Source: Muricea muricata
Taxonomy: Eukaryota; Cnidaria; Anthozoa; Malacalcyonacea; Plexauridae
Assembly (NCBI GenBank): GCA_963855995.1
Contig: OY979727.1
Location: 5,909,001-5,973,000 of the forward strand
Direction of reading: 5' to 3'
Length of the DNA stretch: 64,000 nt
Position numbers and translations under genes: made by a program. Shown here in pieces: positions 33,201-47,400 of this stretch; within the stretch, counting starts at the first letter, position 1; each line of letters begins with the position of its first letter. A model generated the notes under the pieces. It was not told the origin of the DNA. It did no database searches and saw only the letters and a list, made by a program, of their open reading frames with translations.

Positions 33201-36200
33201 ATCGTTTCTGTTCTGTTTCGAGGTGGGTTGTAAGCTTCTCTCTTCAACATGGTATTTTGCTCGTGACGATAGTCTGAGTGCCGAAAACAGGATTCCTGAC
33301 TTACTAAGTTCTCCAACTTCCATTTAGAAAGTCCCTTTTAGGTCCGTGATTGCTATATATCATTGCGCTCAACTCGTTTAGTTTGACTCTGAAAACATCA
33401 TTTTAAGCTCCAAAACGTTGCCGTGATCGATTTAAGACGGAAGTTTTTAGTTGATAATTTGAGCATGTTTTTACGCTCAAATCGCTTTAAAAGCGCTTAA
33501 AACGCGTTTTTAATGATTCTAAGCTCGTTTTTGTTCTGTTTCGAGGTAGGTTGTAAGCTTCTCACTTCAACATGTTATTTTGCTCTTGACGATAGTTTGA
33601 GTGACGAAAACAGGATTCCTGACTTACTAAGTTCTCCAACTTCCATTTAGAAAGTCCCTTTTAGGTCCGTGATTGCTATATATCATTGCGCTCAACTCGT
33701 TTAGTTTGACTCTGAAAACATCATTTTAAGCTCCAAAACGTTGCCGTGATCGATTTAAGACGGAAGTTTTTAGTTGATAATTTGAGCATGTTTTTACGCT
33801 CAAATCGCTTTAAAAGCGCTTAAAACGCGTTTTTAATGATTCTAAGCTCGTTTCTGTTCTGTTTCGAGGTGGGTTGTAAGCTTCTCACTTCAACATGTTA
33901 TTTTGCTCGTGACGATAATTTGAGTTCCGAAAACAGGATTCCTGACTTGCTAAGTTCTCCAACTTCCATTTAGAAAGTCCCTTTTAGGTCCGTAATTGCA
34001 ATATATCATTGCGCTCAACTCGTTCAGTTGGGCCCTGAAAAAATCATTTTAAGCTCCAAAACGTTGGCGTGATCGATTTAAGACGGCAGTTTTTAAACGA
34101 TCATTTGAGCATGTTTTTACGCTAAAATCGCTTCAAAGCACTTAAAACGCGTTTTTAATGATTGTAAGATCGTTTCTTTTCTGTCTCAAAGCAAGTTGTA
34201 AGCTTCTCACTTCAACATGTTATTTTGCTCGTGACAATAGTTTGAGTGCCGAAAACATTATTCCTGACTTGCTAAGTTCTCTAGTTTCAATTTAGAAACT
34301 CCCTTTTAGGTCCGTGATTGCAATATATCATTGCGCTCAACTCATTCAGTTTGGCCCTTAAAACATCATTTTATACTCAAAAACGTTGCTGTGATCGATT
34401 TAAGACGGAAGTTTTTAGTTGATAATTTGAGCATGTTTTTACGCTCAAATCGCTTTAAAAGCGCTTAAAACGCGTTTTTAATGATTCTAAGCTCGTTTTT
34501 GTTCTGTTTCGAGGTAGGTTGTAAGCTTCTCACTTCAACATGTTATTTTGCTCTTGACGATAGTTTGAGTGACGAAAATAGGATTCTTGACTTTCTAAGT
34601 TCTCCAACTTCCATTTAGAAAGTCCCTTTTAGGTCCGTGATTGCAATATATCATTGCGCTCAACTCGTTCAGTTGGGCCCTGAAAAAATCATTTTAAGCT
34701 CCAAAACGTTGCCGTGATCGATTTAAGACGGCAGTTTTAAAAAGATCATTTGAGCATGTTTTTACGCTAAAATCGCTTCAAAGCGCTTAAAACGCGTTTT
34801 TAATGCTTCTAAGATCGTTTCTTTTCTGTTTCAAAGTAAGTTGTAAGCTTCTAACTTCAACATGTTATTTTGCTCGTGACAATAATTTGAATGCGGAAAA
34901 CATGATTCCTGACTTGCTAAGTTCTCTAATTTCCATTTAGAAAGTCCCTTTTAATTCCGTGATTGCAATATATCATTGCGCTTAACTCATTCAGTTTTGC
35001 CCTTAAAACATCATTTTAAGCTCCAAAACGTTGCCGTGATCGATTTAAGACGGCAGTTTTTAGTTGATAATTTGAGCATGTTTTTACACTCAAATCGCTT
35101 TAAAAGCGCTTAAAACGCGTTTTTAATGCTTCTAAGATCGTTTCTTTTCTGTTTCAAAGTAAGTTGTAAGCTTCTAACTTCAACATGTTATTTTGCTCGT
35201 GACAATAATTTGAATGCGGAAAACATGATTCCTGACTTGCTAAGTTCTCTAATTTCCATTTAGAAAGTCCCTTTTAATTCCGTGATTGCAATATATCATT
35301 GCGCTCAACTCATTCAGTTTTGCCCTTAAAACAACATTTTAAGCTCCAAAACGTTGCCGTGATCGATTTAAGACGGCAGTTTTTAGTTGATAATTTGAGC
35401 AAGTTTTTACGCTCAAATCGCTTTAAAAGCGCTTAAAACGCGTTTTTAATGCTTCTAAGATCGTTTCTTTTCTGTTTCAAAGTAAGTTGTAAGCTTCTAA
35501 CTTCAACATGTTATTTTGCTCGTGACAATAATTTGAATGCAGAAAACATGATTCCTGACTTGCTAAGTTCTCTAATTTCCAATTAGAAAGTCCCTTTTAA
35601 TTCCGTGATTGCAATATATCATTGCGCTTAACTCATTCAGTTTTGCCCTTAAAACATCATTTTAAGCTCCAAAACGTTGCCGTGATCGATTTAAGACGGC
35701 AGTTTTTAGTTGATAATTTGAGCATGTTTTTACGCTCAAATCGCTTTAAAAGCGCTTAAAACGCGTTTTTAATGCTTCTAAGATCATTTCTTTTCTGTTT
35801 CAAAGTAAGTTGTAAGCTTCTAACTTCAACATGTTATTTTGCTCGTGACAATAATTTGAATGCGGAAAACATGATTCCTGACTTGCTAAGTTCTCTAATT
35901 TCCATTTAGAAAGTCCCTTTTAATTCCGTGATTGCAATATATCATTGCGCTCAACTCATTCAGTTTTGCCCTTAAAACAACATTTTAAGCTCCAAAACGT
36001 TGCCGTGATCGATTTAAGACGGCAGTTTTTAGTTGATAATTTGAGCATGTTTTTACGCTCAAATCGCTTTAAAAGCGCTTAAAACGCGTTTTTAATGCTT
36101 CTAAGATCGTTTCTTTTCTGTTTCAAAGTAAGTTGTAAGCTTCTAACTTCAACATGTTATTTTGCTCGTGACAATAATTTGAATGCGGAAAACATGATTC

Positions 36201-38561
36201 CTGACTTGCTAAGTTCTCTAATTTCCATTTAGAAAGTCCCTTTTAATTCCGTGATTGCAATATATCATTGCGCTTAACTCATTCAGTTTTGCCCTTAAAA
36301 CATCATTTTAAGCTCCAAAACGTTGCCGTGATCGATTTAAGACGGCAGTTTTTAGTTGATAATTTGAGCATGTTTTTACACTCAAATCGCTTTAAAAGCG
36401 CTTAAAACGCGTTTTTAATGCTTCTAAGATCGTTTCTTTTCTGTTTCAAAGTAAGTTGTAAGCTTCTAACTTCAACATGTTATTTTGCTCGTGACAATAA
36501 TTTGAATGCGGAAAACATGATTCCTGACTTGCTAAGTTCTCTAATTTCCATTTAGAAAGTCCCTTTTAATTCCGTGATTGCAATATATCATTGCGCTCAA
36601 CTCATTCAGTTTTGCCCTTAAAACAACATTTTAAGCTCCAAAACGTTGCCGTGATCGATTTAAGACGGCAGTTTTTAGTTGATAATTTGAGCAAGTTTTT
36701 ACGCTCAAATCGCTTTAAAAGCGCTTAAAACGCGTTTTTAATGCTTCTAAGATCGTTTCTTTTCTGTTTCAAAGTAAGTTGTAAGCTTCTAACTTCAACA
36801 TGTTATTTTGCTCGTGACAATAATTTGAATGCAGAAAACATTATTCCTGACTTGCTAAGTTCTCTAATTTCCAATTAGAAAGTCCCTTTTAATTCCGTGA
36901 TTGCAATATATCATTGCGCTTAACTCATTCAGTTTTGCCCTTAAAACATCATTTTAAGCTCCAAAACGTTGCCGTGATCGATTTAAGACGGCAGTTTTTA
37001 GTTGATAATTTGAGCATGTTTTTACGCTCAAATCGCTTTAAAAGCGCTTAAAACGCGTTTTTAATGCTTCTAAGATCGTTTCTTTTCTGTTTCAAAGTAA
37101 GTTGTAAGCTTCTAACTTCAACATGTTATTTTGCTCGTGACAATAATTTGAATGCGGAAAACATGATTCCTGACTTGCTAAGTTCTCTAATTTCCATTTA
37201 GAAAGTCCCTTTTAATTCCGTGATTGCAATATATCATTGCGCTCAACTGATTCAGTTTTGCCCTTAAAACAACATTTTAAGCTCCAAAACGTTGCCGTGA
37301 TCGATTTAAGACGGCAGTTTTTAGTTGATAATTTGAGCATGTTTTTACGCTCAAATCGCTTTAAAAGCGCTTAAAACGCGTTTTTAATGCTTCTAAGATC
37401 GTTTCTTTTCTGTTTCAAAGTAAGTTGTAAGCTTCTAACTTCAACATGTTATTTTGCTCGTGACAATAATTTGAATGCGGAAAACATGATTCCTGACTTG
37501 CTAAGTTCTCTAATTTCCATTTAGAAAGTCCCTTTTAATTCCGTGATTGCAATATATCATTGCGCTCAACTCATTCAGTTTTGCCCTTAAAACAACATTT
37601 TAAGCTCCAAAACGTTGCCGTGATCGATTTAAGAAGGCAGTTTTTAGTTGATAATTTGAGCATGTTTTTACGCTCAAATCGCTTTAAAAGCGCTTAAAAC
37701 GCGTTTTTAATGCTTCTAAGATCGTTTCTTTTCTGTTTCAAAGTAAGTTGTAAGCTTCTAACTTCAACATGTTATTTTGCTCGTGACAATATTTTGAATG
37801 CGGAAAACATGATTCCTGACTTGCTAAGTTCTCTAATTTCCATTTAGAAAGTCCCTTTTAATTCCGTGATTGCAATATATCATTGCGCTCAACTCATTCA
37901 GTTTTGCCCTTAAAACAACATTTTAAGCTCCAAAACGTTGCCGTGATCGGTTTAAGACGGCAGTTTTTAGTTGATAATTTGAGCATGTTTTTACGCTCAA
38001 ATCGCTTTAAAAGCGCTTAAAACGCGTTTTTAATGCTTCTAAGATCGTTTCTTTTCTGTTTCAAAGTAAGTTGTAAGCTTCTAACTTCAACATGTTATTT
38101 TGCTCGTGACAATAATTTGAATGCGGAAAACATGATTCCTGACTTGCTAAGTTCTCTAATTTCCATTTAGAAAGTCCCTTTTAATTCCGTGATTGCAATA
38201 TATCATTGCGCTCAACTCATTCAGTTTTGCCCTTAAAACAACATTTTAAGCTCCAAAACGTTGCCGTGATCGATTTAAGACGGCAGTTTTTAGTTGATAA
38301 TTTGAGCAAGTTTTTACGCTCAAATCGCTTTAAAAGCGCTTAAAACGCGTTTTTAATGCTTCTAAGATCGTTTCTTTTCTGTTTCAAAGTAAGTTGTAAG
38401 CTTCTAACTTCAACATGTTATTTTGCTCGTGACAATAATTTGAATGCAGAAAACATGATTCCTGACTTGCTAAGTTCTCTAATTTCCAATTAGAAAGTGC
38501 CTTTTAATTCCGTGATTGCAATATATCATTGCGCTTAACTCATTCAGTTTTGCCCTTAAAA
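33201..38561 (+). repeat. Spacer block copied from the 17.1-21.8 kb type (offset 16,737 bp)
   Basis: Monomers are B 33230, F/B chimera 33553, C 33876, D 34198, E 34521, then A-type units 34843, 35166, 35489 (A3), 35812, 36135, 36458, 36781 (A3), 37104, 37427, 37750, 38073 and 38396 (A3, becoming A2 near 38562). From the D unit onward it follows 17461-21820 at a constant 16,737-bp offset. Shared markers are gaaaatagg (17837 and 34574), gatcattt (19045 and 35782), aagaaggcag and acaatatttt. The F/B unit at 33553 matches the one at 13589 instead, so the block is itself a mosaic. Confidence 0.88.
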
Positions 38562-41500
38562 CATCATTTTAAGCTCTAAAACAGTGGCATAATCGATTTA
38601 TAACGGCAGTTTTTAGTTGATCATTTGAGCATGTTTTTACGCTCAAATCGCTTTAAAAGCGCTTAAAACCCGTTTTTAGTGGTTCTAAGATCGTTTCTGT
38701 TCTGTTTCGAGGTAGGTTGTAAGCTTCTCACTTCAACATGTTATTTTGCTCTTGACGATAGTTTGAGTGACGAAAACAGGATTCCTGACTTACTAAGTTC
38801 TCCAACTTCCATTTAGAAAGTCCCTTTTAGGTCCGTGATTGGAATATATCATTGCGCTCAACTCATTCAGTTTGACTTTGAAAACATCATTTTAAGCTCC
38901 AAAACGTTGCCGTGATCGATTTAAGACGGGAGTTTTTAGTTGATAATTTGAGCATGTTTTTACGCTCAAATCGCTTTAAAAGCGCTTAAAACGCGTTTTT
39001 AATGATTCTAAGATCGTTTCTGTTTTGTTTCGAGGTGGGTTGTAAGCTTCTCTTTTCAACATGTTATTTTGCTCGTGACAATAATTTGAATGCGGAAAAC
39101 ATGATTCCTGACTTGCTAAGTTCTCTAATTTTCATTTAGAAAGTCCCTGTTAATTCCGTGATTGCTATATATCATTGCGCTCAACTCATTCAGTTTTGCC
39201 CTTAAAACATCATTTTAAGCTCCAAAACGTTGCCGTGATCGATTTAAGACGGCAGTTTTTAGTTGATAATTTGAGCATGTTTTTACGCTCAAATCGCTTT
39301 AAAAGCGCTTAAAACGCGTTTTTAATGATTCTAAGATCGTTTCTGTTCTGTTTCGAGGTAGGTTGTAAGCTTCTCTCTTCAACATGGTATTTTGCTCGTG
39401 ACGATAGTCTGAGTGCCGAAAACAGGATTCCTGACTTACTAAGTTCTCCAACTTCCATTTAGAAAGTCCCTTTTAGGTCCGTGATTGCTATATATGATTG
39501 CGCTCAACTCGTTTAGTTTGACTCTCAAAACATCATTTTAAGCTCCAAAACGTTGCCGTGATCGATTTAAGACGGAAGTTTTTAGTTGATAATTTGAGCA
39601 TGTTTTTACGCTCAAATCGCTTTAAAAGCGCTTAAAACGCGTTTTTAATGATTCTAAGCTCGTTTCTGTTCTGTTTCGAGGTGGGTTGTAAGCTTCTCAC
39701 TTCAACATGTTATTTTCCTCGTGACGATAATTTGAGTTCCGAAAACAGGATTCCTGACTTGCTAAGTTCTCCAACTTCCATTTAGAAAGTCCCTTTTAGG
39801 TCCGTGATTGCAATATATCATTGCGCTCAACTCGTTCAGTTGGGCCCTGAAAAAATCATTTTAAGCTCCAAAACGTTGGCGTGATCGATTTAAGACGGCA
39901 GTTTTTAAAAGATCATTTGAGCATGTTTTTACGCTAAAATCGCTTCAAAGCGCTTAAAACGCGTTTTTAATGATTGTAAGATCGTTTCTTTTCTGTCTCA
40001 AAGCAAGTTGTAAGCTTCTCACTTCAACATGTTATTTTGCTCGTGACAATAGTTTGAGTGCCGAAAACATTATTCCTGACTTGCTAAGTTCTCTAGTTTC
40101 AATTTAGAAACTCCCTTTTAGGTCCGTGATTGCAATATATCATTGCGCTCAACTCATTCAGTTTGGCCCTTAAAACATCATTTTAAGCTCAAAAACGTTG
40201 CTGTGATCGATTTAAGACGGAAGTTTTTAGTTGATAATTTGAGCATGTTTTTACGCTCAAATCGCTTTAAAAGCGCTTAAAACGCGTTTTTAATGATTCT
40301 AAGCTCGTTTTTGTTCTGTTTCGAGGTAGGTTGTAAGCTTCTCACTTCAACATGTTATTTTGCTCTTGACGATAGTTTGAGTGGCGAAAACAGGATTCTT
40401 GACTTTCTAAGTTCTCCAACTTCCATTTAGAAAGTCCCTTTTAGGTCCGTGATTGCAATATATCATTGCGCTCAACTCGTTCAGTTGGGCCCTGAAAAAA
40501 TCATTTTAAGCTCCAAAACGTTGGCGTGATCGATTTAAGACGGCAGTTTTAATCAGATCATTTGAGCATGTTTTTACGCTAAAATCGCTTCAAAGCGCTT
40601 AAAACGCGTTTTTAATGCTTCTAAGATCGTTTCTTTTCTGTTTCAAAGTAAGTTGTAAGCTTCTAACTTCAACATGTTATTTTGCTCGTGACAATAATTT
40701 GAATGCGGAAAACATGATTCCTGACTTGCTAAGTTCTCTAATTTCCATTTAGAAAGTCCCTTTTAATTCCGTGATTGCAATATATCATTGCGCTTAACTC
40801 ATTCAGTTTTGCCCTTAAAACATCATTTTAAGCTTCAAAACGTTGCCGTGATCGATTTAAGACGGCAGTTTTTAGTTGATAATTTGAGCATGTTTTTACA
40901 CTCAAATCGCTTTAAAAGCGCTTAAAACGCGTTTTTAATGCTTCTAAGATCGTTTCTTTTCTGTTTCAAAGTAAGTTGTAAGCTTCTAACTTCAACATGT
41001 TATTTTGCTCGTGACAAAAATTTGAATGCGGAAAACATGATTCCTGACTTGCTAAGTTCTCTAATTTCCATTTAGAAAGTCCCTTTTAATTCCGTGATTG
41101 CAATATATCATTGCGCTCAACTGATTCAGTTTTGCCCTTAAAACAACATTTTAAGCTCCAAAACGTTGCCGTGATGGATTTAAGACGGCAGTTTTTAGTT
41201 GATAATTTGAGCAAGTTTTTACGCTCAAATCACTTTAAAAGCGCTTAAAACGCGTTTTTAATGCTTCTAAGATCGTTTCTTTTCTGTTTCAAAGTAAGTT
41301 GTAAGCTTCTAACTTCAACATGTTATTTTGCTCGTGACAATAATTTGAATGCAGAAAACATGATTCCTGACTTGCTAAGTTCTCTAATTTCCAATTAGAA
41401 AGTCCCTTTTAATTCCGTGATTGCAATATATCATTGCGCTTAACTCATTCAGTTTTGCCCTTAAAACATCATTTTAAGCTCCAAAACGTTGCCGTGATCG

Positions 41501-44474
41501 ATTTAAGACGGCAGTTTTTAGTTGATAATTTGAGCATGTTTTTACGCTCAAATCGCTTTAAAAGCGCTTAAAACGCGTTTTTAATGCTTCTAAGATCGTT
41601 TCTTTTCTGTTTCAAAGTAAGTTGTAAGCTTCTAACTTCAACATGTTATTTTGCTCGTGACAATAATTTGAATGCGGAAAACATGATTCCTGACTTGCTA
41701 AGTTCTCTAATTTCCATTTAGAAAGTCCCTTTTAATTCCGTGATTGCAATATATCATTGCGCTCAACTGATTCAGTTTTGCCCTTAAAACAACATTTTAA
41801 GCTCCAAAACGTTGCCGTGATCGATTTAAGACGGCAGTTTTTAGTTGATAATTTGAGCATGTTTTTACGCTCAAATCGCTTAAAAAGCGCTTAAAACGCG
41901 TTTTTAATGCTTCTAAGATCGTTTCTTTTCTGTTTCAAAGTAAGTTGTAAGCTTCTAACTTCAACATGTTATTTTGCTCGTGACATAATTTGAATGCGGA
42001 AAACATGATTCCTGACTTGCTAAGTTCTCTAATTTCCATTTAGAAAGTCCCTTTTAATTCCGTGATTGCAATATATCATTGCGCTCAACTCATTCAGTTT
42101 TGCCCTTAAAACAACATTTTAAGCTCCAAAACGTTGCCGTGATCGATTTAAGACGGCAGTTTTTAGTTGATAATTTGAGCATGTTTTTACGCTCAAATCG
42201 CTTTAAAAGCGCTTAAAACGCGTTTTTAATGCTTCTAAGATCGTTTCTTTTCTGTTTCAAAGTAAGTTGTAAGCTTCTAACTTCAACATGTTATTTTGCT
42301 CGTGACAATAATTTGAATGCGGAAAACATGATTCCTGACTTGCTAAGTTCTCTAATTTCCATTTAGAAAGTCCCTTTTAATTCCGTGATTGCAATATATC
42401 ATTGCGCTCAACTCATTCAGTTTTGCCCTTAAAACAACATTTTAAGCTCCAAAACGTTGCCGTGATCGATTTAAGACGGCAGTTTTTAGTTGATAATTTG
42501 AGCATCTTTTTACGCTCAAATCGCTTTAAAAGCGCTTAAAACGCGTTTTTAATGCTTCTAAGATCGTTTCTTTTCTGTTTCAAAGTAAGTTGTAAGCTTC
42601 TAACTTCAACATGTTATTTTCCTCGTGACAATAGTTTAAGTGCGGAAAACATGATTCCTGACTTGCTAAGTTCACTAATTTCCATTTAGAAAGTCCCTTT
42701 TACGTCCGTGATTGCAGTATATCATTGCGCTCAACTTATTAAGCTCTAAAACGTTAGCGTGATCGATTTAAGACGGCAGTTTTTAGTTGATCATTTGAGC
42801 ATGTTTTTACGCTCAAATCGCTTTAAAAGCGCTTAAAACGCGTTTTTAATGATTGTAAGATCGTTTCTTTTCTGTTTCAAAGTAAGTTGTAAGCTTCTAA
42901 CTTCAACATGTTATTTTGCTCGTGACAATAATTTGAATGCGGAAAACATGATTCCTGACTTGCTAAGTTCTCTAATTTCCATTTAGAAAGTCCCTTTTAA
43001 TTGCGTGATTGCAATATATCATTGCGCTCAACTCATTCAGTTTTGCCCTTAAAACAACATTTTAAGCTCCAAAACGTTGCCGTGATCGATTTAAGACGGC
43101 AGTTTTTAGTTGATAATTTGAGCATCTTTTTACGCTAAAATCGCTTTAAAAGCGCTTAAAACGCGTTTTTAATGCTTCTAAGATCGTTTCTTTTCTGTTT
43201 CAAAGTAAGTTGTAAGCTTCTAACTTCAACATGTTTTTTTGCTCGTGACAATAATTTGAATGCGGAAAACATGATTCCTGACTTGCTAAGTTCTCTAATT
43301 TCCATTTAGAAAGTCCCTTTTAATTCCGTGATTGCAATATATCATTGCGCTCAACTCATTCAGTTTTGCCCTTAAAACATCATTTTAAGCTCTAAAACAG
43401 TGGCATGATCGATTTATAACGGCAGTTTTTAGTTGATCATTTGAGCATGTTTTTACGCTCAAATCGCTTTAAAAGCGCTTAAAACGCGTTTTTAATGATT
43501 GTAAGATCGTTTCTTTTCTGTCTCAAAGCAACTTGTAAGCTTCTCACTTCAACATGTTATTTTGCTCGTGACAATAGTTTGAGTAACGAAAACATTATTC
43601 CTGACTTGCTAAGTTCTCTAGTTTAAATTTAGAAAGTCCCTTTTAGGTCCGTGATTAATATATATCATTGCGCTCAACTCATTCAGTTTGACTCTGAAAA
43701 CATCATTTTAAGCTCCAAAACGTTGCTGTGATCGATTTAAGACGGAAGTTTTTAGTTGATAATTTGAGCATGTTTTTACGCTCAAATCGCTTTAAAAGCG
43801 CTTAAAACGCGTTTTTAATGATTCTAAGATCGTTTCTGTTCTGTTTCGAGGTGGGTTGTAAGCTTCTCTTTTCAACATGGTATTTTGCTCGTGACAATAA
43901 TTTGAATGCGGAAAACATGATTCCTGACTTGCTAAGTTTTCTAATTTCCATTTAGAAAGTCCCTTTTAATTCCGTGATTGCTATATATTATTGCGCTCAA
44001 CTCATTCAGTTTTGCCCTTAAAACATCATTTTAAGCTCCAAAACGTTGCCGTGATCGATTTAAGACGGCAGTTTTTAGTTGATAATTTGAGCATGTTTTT
44101 ACGCTCAAATCGCTTTAAAAGCGCTTAAAACGCGTTTTTAATGATTCTAAGATCGTTTCTGTTCTGTTTCGAGGTGGGTTGTAAGCTTCTCTCTTCAACA
44201 TGGTATTTTGCTCGTGACGATAGTCTGAGTGCCGAAAACAGGATTCCTGACTTACTAAGTTCTCCAACTTCCATTTAGAAAGTCCCTTTTAGGTCCGTGA
44301 TTGCTATATATCATTGCGCTCAACTCGTTTAGTTTGACTCTGAAAACATCATTTTAAGCTCCAAAACGTTGCCGTGATCGATTTAAGACGGAAGTTTTTA
44401 GTTGATAATTTGAGCATGTTTTTACGCTCAAATCGCTTTAAAAGCGCTTAAAACGCGTTTTTAATGATTCTAAG
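38562..44474 (+). repeat. 5.9-kb duplicated block, copy 2
   Basis: This is a copy of 27288-33200 at an offset of 11,274 bp, in the same orientation and with the same order of 18 landmarks (38719 to 44181). Differences I found include 39359 (gaggtagg), 39515 (gactctcaaa), 39717 (tttcctcgtg), an extra HindIII site at 40830 (aagcttc for aagctcc), 41231 (aaatcacttt) and 43939 (aagttttct). The left boundary falls inside the A3-like unit at 38396, after the cgcttaactc motif. Confidence 0.9.
42592..42888 (+). repeat. 297-bp deletion monomer, copy 3
   Basis: This is the counterpart of 31318-31614 within the duplicated block (offset 11,274 bp), with the same deletion and haplotype. Confidence 0.92.
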
Positions 44475-47400
44475 CTCGTTTCTGTTCTGTTTCGAGGTGG
44501 GTTGTAAGCTTCTCACTTCAACATGTTATTTTGCTCGTGACGATAATTTGAGTTCCGAAAACAGGATTCCTGACTTGCTAAGTTCTCCAACTTCCATTTA
44601 GAAAGTCCCTTTTTGGTCCGTGATTGCAATATATCATTGCGCTCAACTCGTTCAGTTGGGCCCTGAAAAAATCATTTTAAGCTCCAAAACGTTGGCGTGA
44701 TCGATTTAAGACGGCAGTTTTTAAAAGATCATTTGAGCATGTTTTTACGCTAAAATCGCTTCAAAGCGCTTAAAACGCGTTTTTAATGATTGTAAGATCG
44801 TTTCTTTTCTGTCTCAAAGCAAGTTGTAAGCTTCTCACTTCAACATGTTATTTTGCTCGTGACAATAGTTTGAGTGCCGAAAACATTATTCCTGACTTGC
44901 TAAGTTCTCTAGTTTCAATTTAGAAACTCCCTTTTAGGTCCGTGATTGCAATATATCATTGCGCTCAACTCATTCAGTTTGGCCCTTAAAACATCATTTT
45001 AAGCTCAAAAACGTTGCTGTGATCGATTTAAGACGGAAGTTTTTAGTTGATAATTTGAGCATGTTTTTACGCTCAAATCGCTTTAAAAGCGCTTAAAACG
45101 CGTTTTTAATGATTCTAAGCTCGTTTTTGTTCTGTTTCGAGGTAGGTTGTAAGCTTCTCACTTCAACATGTTATTTTGCTCTTGACGATAGTTTGAGTGG
45201 CGAAAACAGGATTCTTGACTTTCTAAGTTCTCCAACTTCCATTTAGAAAGTCCCTTTTAGGTCCGTGATTGCAATATATCATTGCGCTCAACTCGTTCAG
45301 TTGGGCCCTGAAAAAATCATTTTAAGCTCCAAAACGTTGGCGTGATCGATTTAAGACGGCAGTTTTAAACAGATCATTTGAGCATGTTTTTACGCTAAAA
45401 TCGCTTCAAAGCGCTTAAAACGCGTTTTTAATGCTTCTAAGATCGTTTCTTTTCTGTTTCAAAGTAAGTTGTAAGCTTCTAACTTCAACATGTTATTTTG
45501 CTCGTGACAATAATTTGAATGCGGAAAACATGATTCCTGACTTGCTAAGTTCTCTAATTTCCATTTAGAAAGTCCCTTTTAATTCCGTGATTGCAATATA
45601 TCATTGCGCTTAACTCATTCAGTTTTGCCCTTAAAACATCATTTTAAGCTCCAAAACGTTGCCGTGATCGATTTAAGACGGCAGTTTTTAGTTGATAATT
45701 TGAGCATGTTTTTACACTCAAATCGCTTTAAAAGCGCTTAAAACGCGTTTTTAATGCTTCTAAGATCGTTTCTTTTCTGTTTCAAAGTAAGTTGTAAGCT
45801 TCTAACTTCAACATGTTATTTTGCTCGTGACAATAATTTGAATGCGGAAAACATGATTCCTGACTTGCTAAGTTCTCTAATTTCCATTTAGAAAGTCCCT
45901 TTTAATTCCGTGATTGCAATATATCATTGCGCTCAACTGATTCAGTTTTGCCCTTAAAACAACATTTTAAGCTCCAAAACGTTGCCGTGATGGATTTAAG
46001 ACGGCAGTTTTTAGTTGATAATTTGAGCAAGTTTTTACGCTCAAATCGCTTTAAAAGCGCTTAAAACGCGTTTTTAATGCTTCTAAGATCGTTTCTTTTC
46101 TGTTTCAAAGTAAGTTGTAAGCTTCTAACTTCAACATGTTATTTTGCTCGTGACAATAATTTGAATGCAGAAAACATGATTCCTGACTTGCTAAGTTCTC
46201 TTATTTCCAATTAGAAAGTCCCTTTTAATTCCGTGATTGCAATATATCATTGCGCTTAACTCATTCAGTTTTGCCCTTAAAACATCATTTTAAGCTCCAA
46301 AACGTTGCCGTGATCGATTTAAGACGGCAGTTTTTAGTTGATAATTTGAGCATGTTTTTACGCTCAAATCGCTTTAAAAGCGCTTAAAACGCGTTTTTAA
46401 TGCTTCTAAGATCGTTTCTTTTCTGTTTCAAAGTAAGTTGTAAGCTTCTAACTTCAACATGTTATTTTCCTCGTGACAATAGTTTAAGTGCGGAAAACAT
46501 GATTCCTGACTTGCTAAGTTCACTAATTTCCATTTAGAAAGTCCCTTTTACGTCCGTGATTGCAGTATATCATTGCGCTCAACTTATTAAGCTCTAAAAC
46601 GTTAGCGTGATCGATTTAAGACGGCAGTTTTTAGTTGATCATTTGAGCATGTTTTTACGCTCAAATCGCTTTAAAAGCGCTTAAAACGCGTTTTTAATGA
46701 TTGTAAGATCGTTTCTTTTCTGTTTCAAAGTAAGTTGTAAGCTTCTAACTTCAACATGTTATTTTGCTCGTGACAATAATTTGAATGCGGAAAACATGAT
46801 TCCTGACTTGCTAAGTTCTCTAATTTCCATTTAGAAACTCCCTTTTAATTGCGTGATTGCAATATATCATTGCACTCAACTCATTCAGTTTTGCCCTTAA
46901 AACATCATTTTAAGCTCCAAAACGTTGCCGTGATCGATTTAAGACGGCAGTTTTTAGTTGATAATTTGAGCATCTTTTTACGCTAAAATCGCTTTAAAAG
47001 CGCTTAAAACGCGTTTTTAATGCTTCTAAGATCGTTTCTTTTCTGTTTCAAAGTAAGTTGTAAGCTTCTAACTTCAACATGTTTTTTTGCTCGTGACAAT
47101 AATTTGAATGCGGAAAACATGATTCCTGACTTGCTAAGTTCTCTAATTTCCATTTAGAAAGTCCCTTTTAATTCCGTGATTGCAATATATCATTGCGCTT
47201 AACTCATTCAGTTTTGCCCTTAAAACATTATTTTAAGCTCCAAAACGTTGCCGTGATCGATTTAAGACGGCAGTTTTTAGTTGATAATTTGAGCATGTTT
47301 TTACGCTCAAATCGCTTTAAAAGCGCTTAAAACGCGTTTTTAATGCTTCTAAGATCGTTTCTTTTCTGTTTCAAAGTAAGTTGTAAGCTTCTAACTTCAA

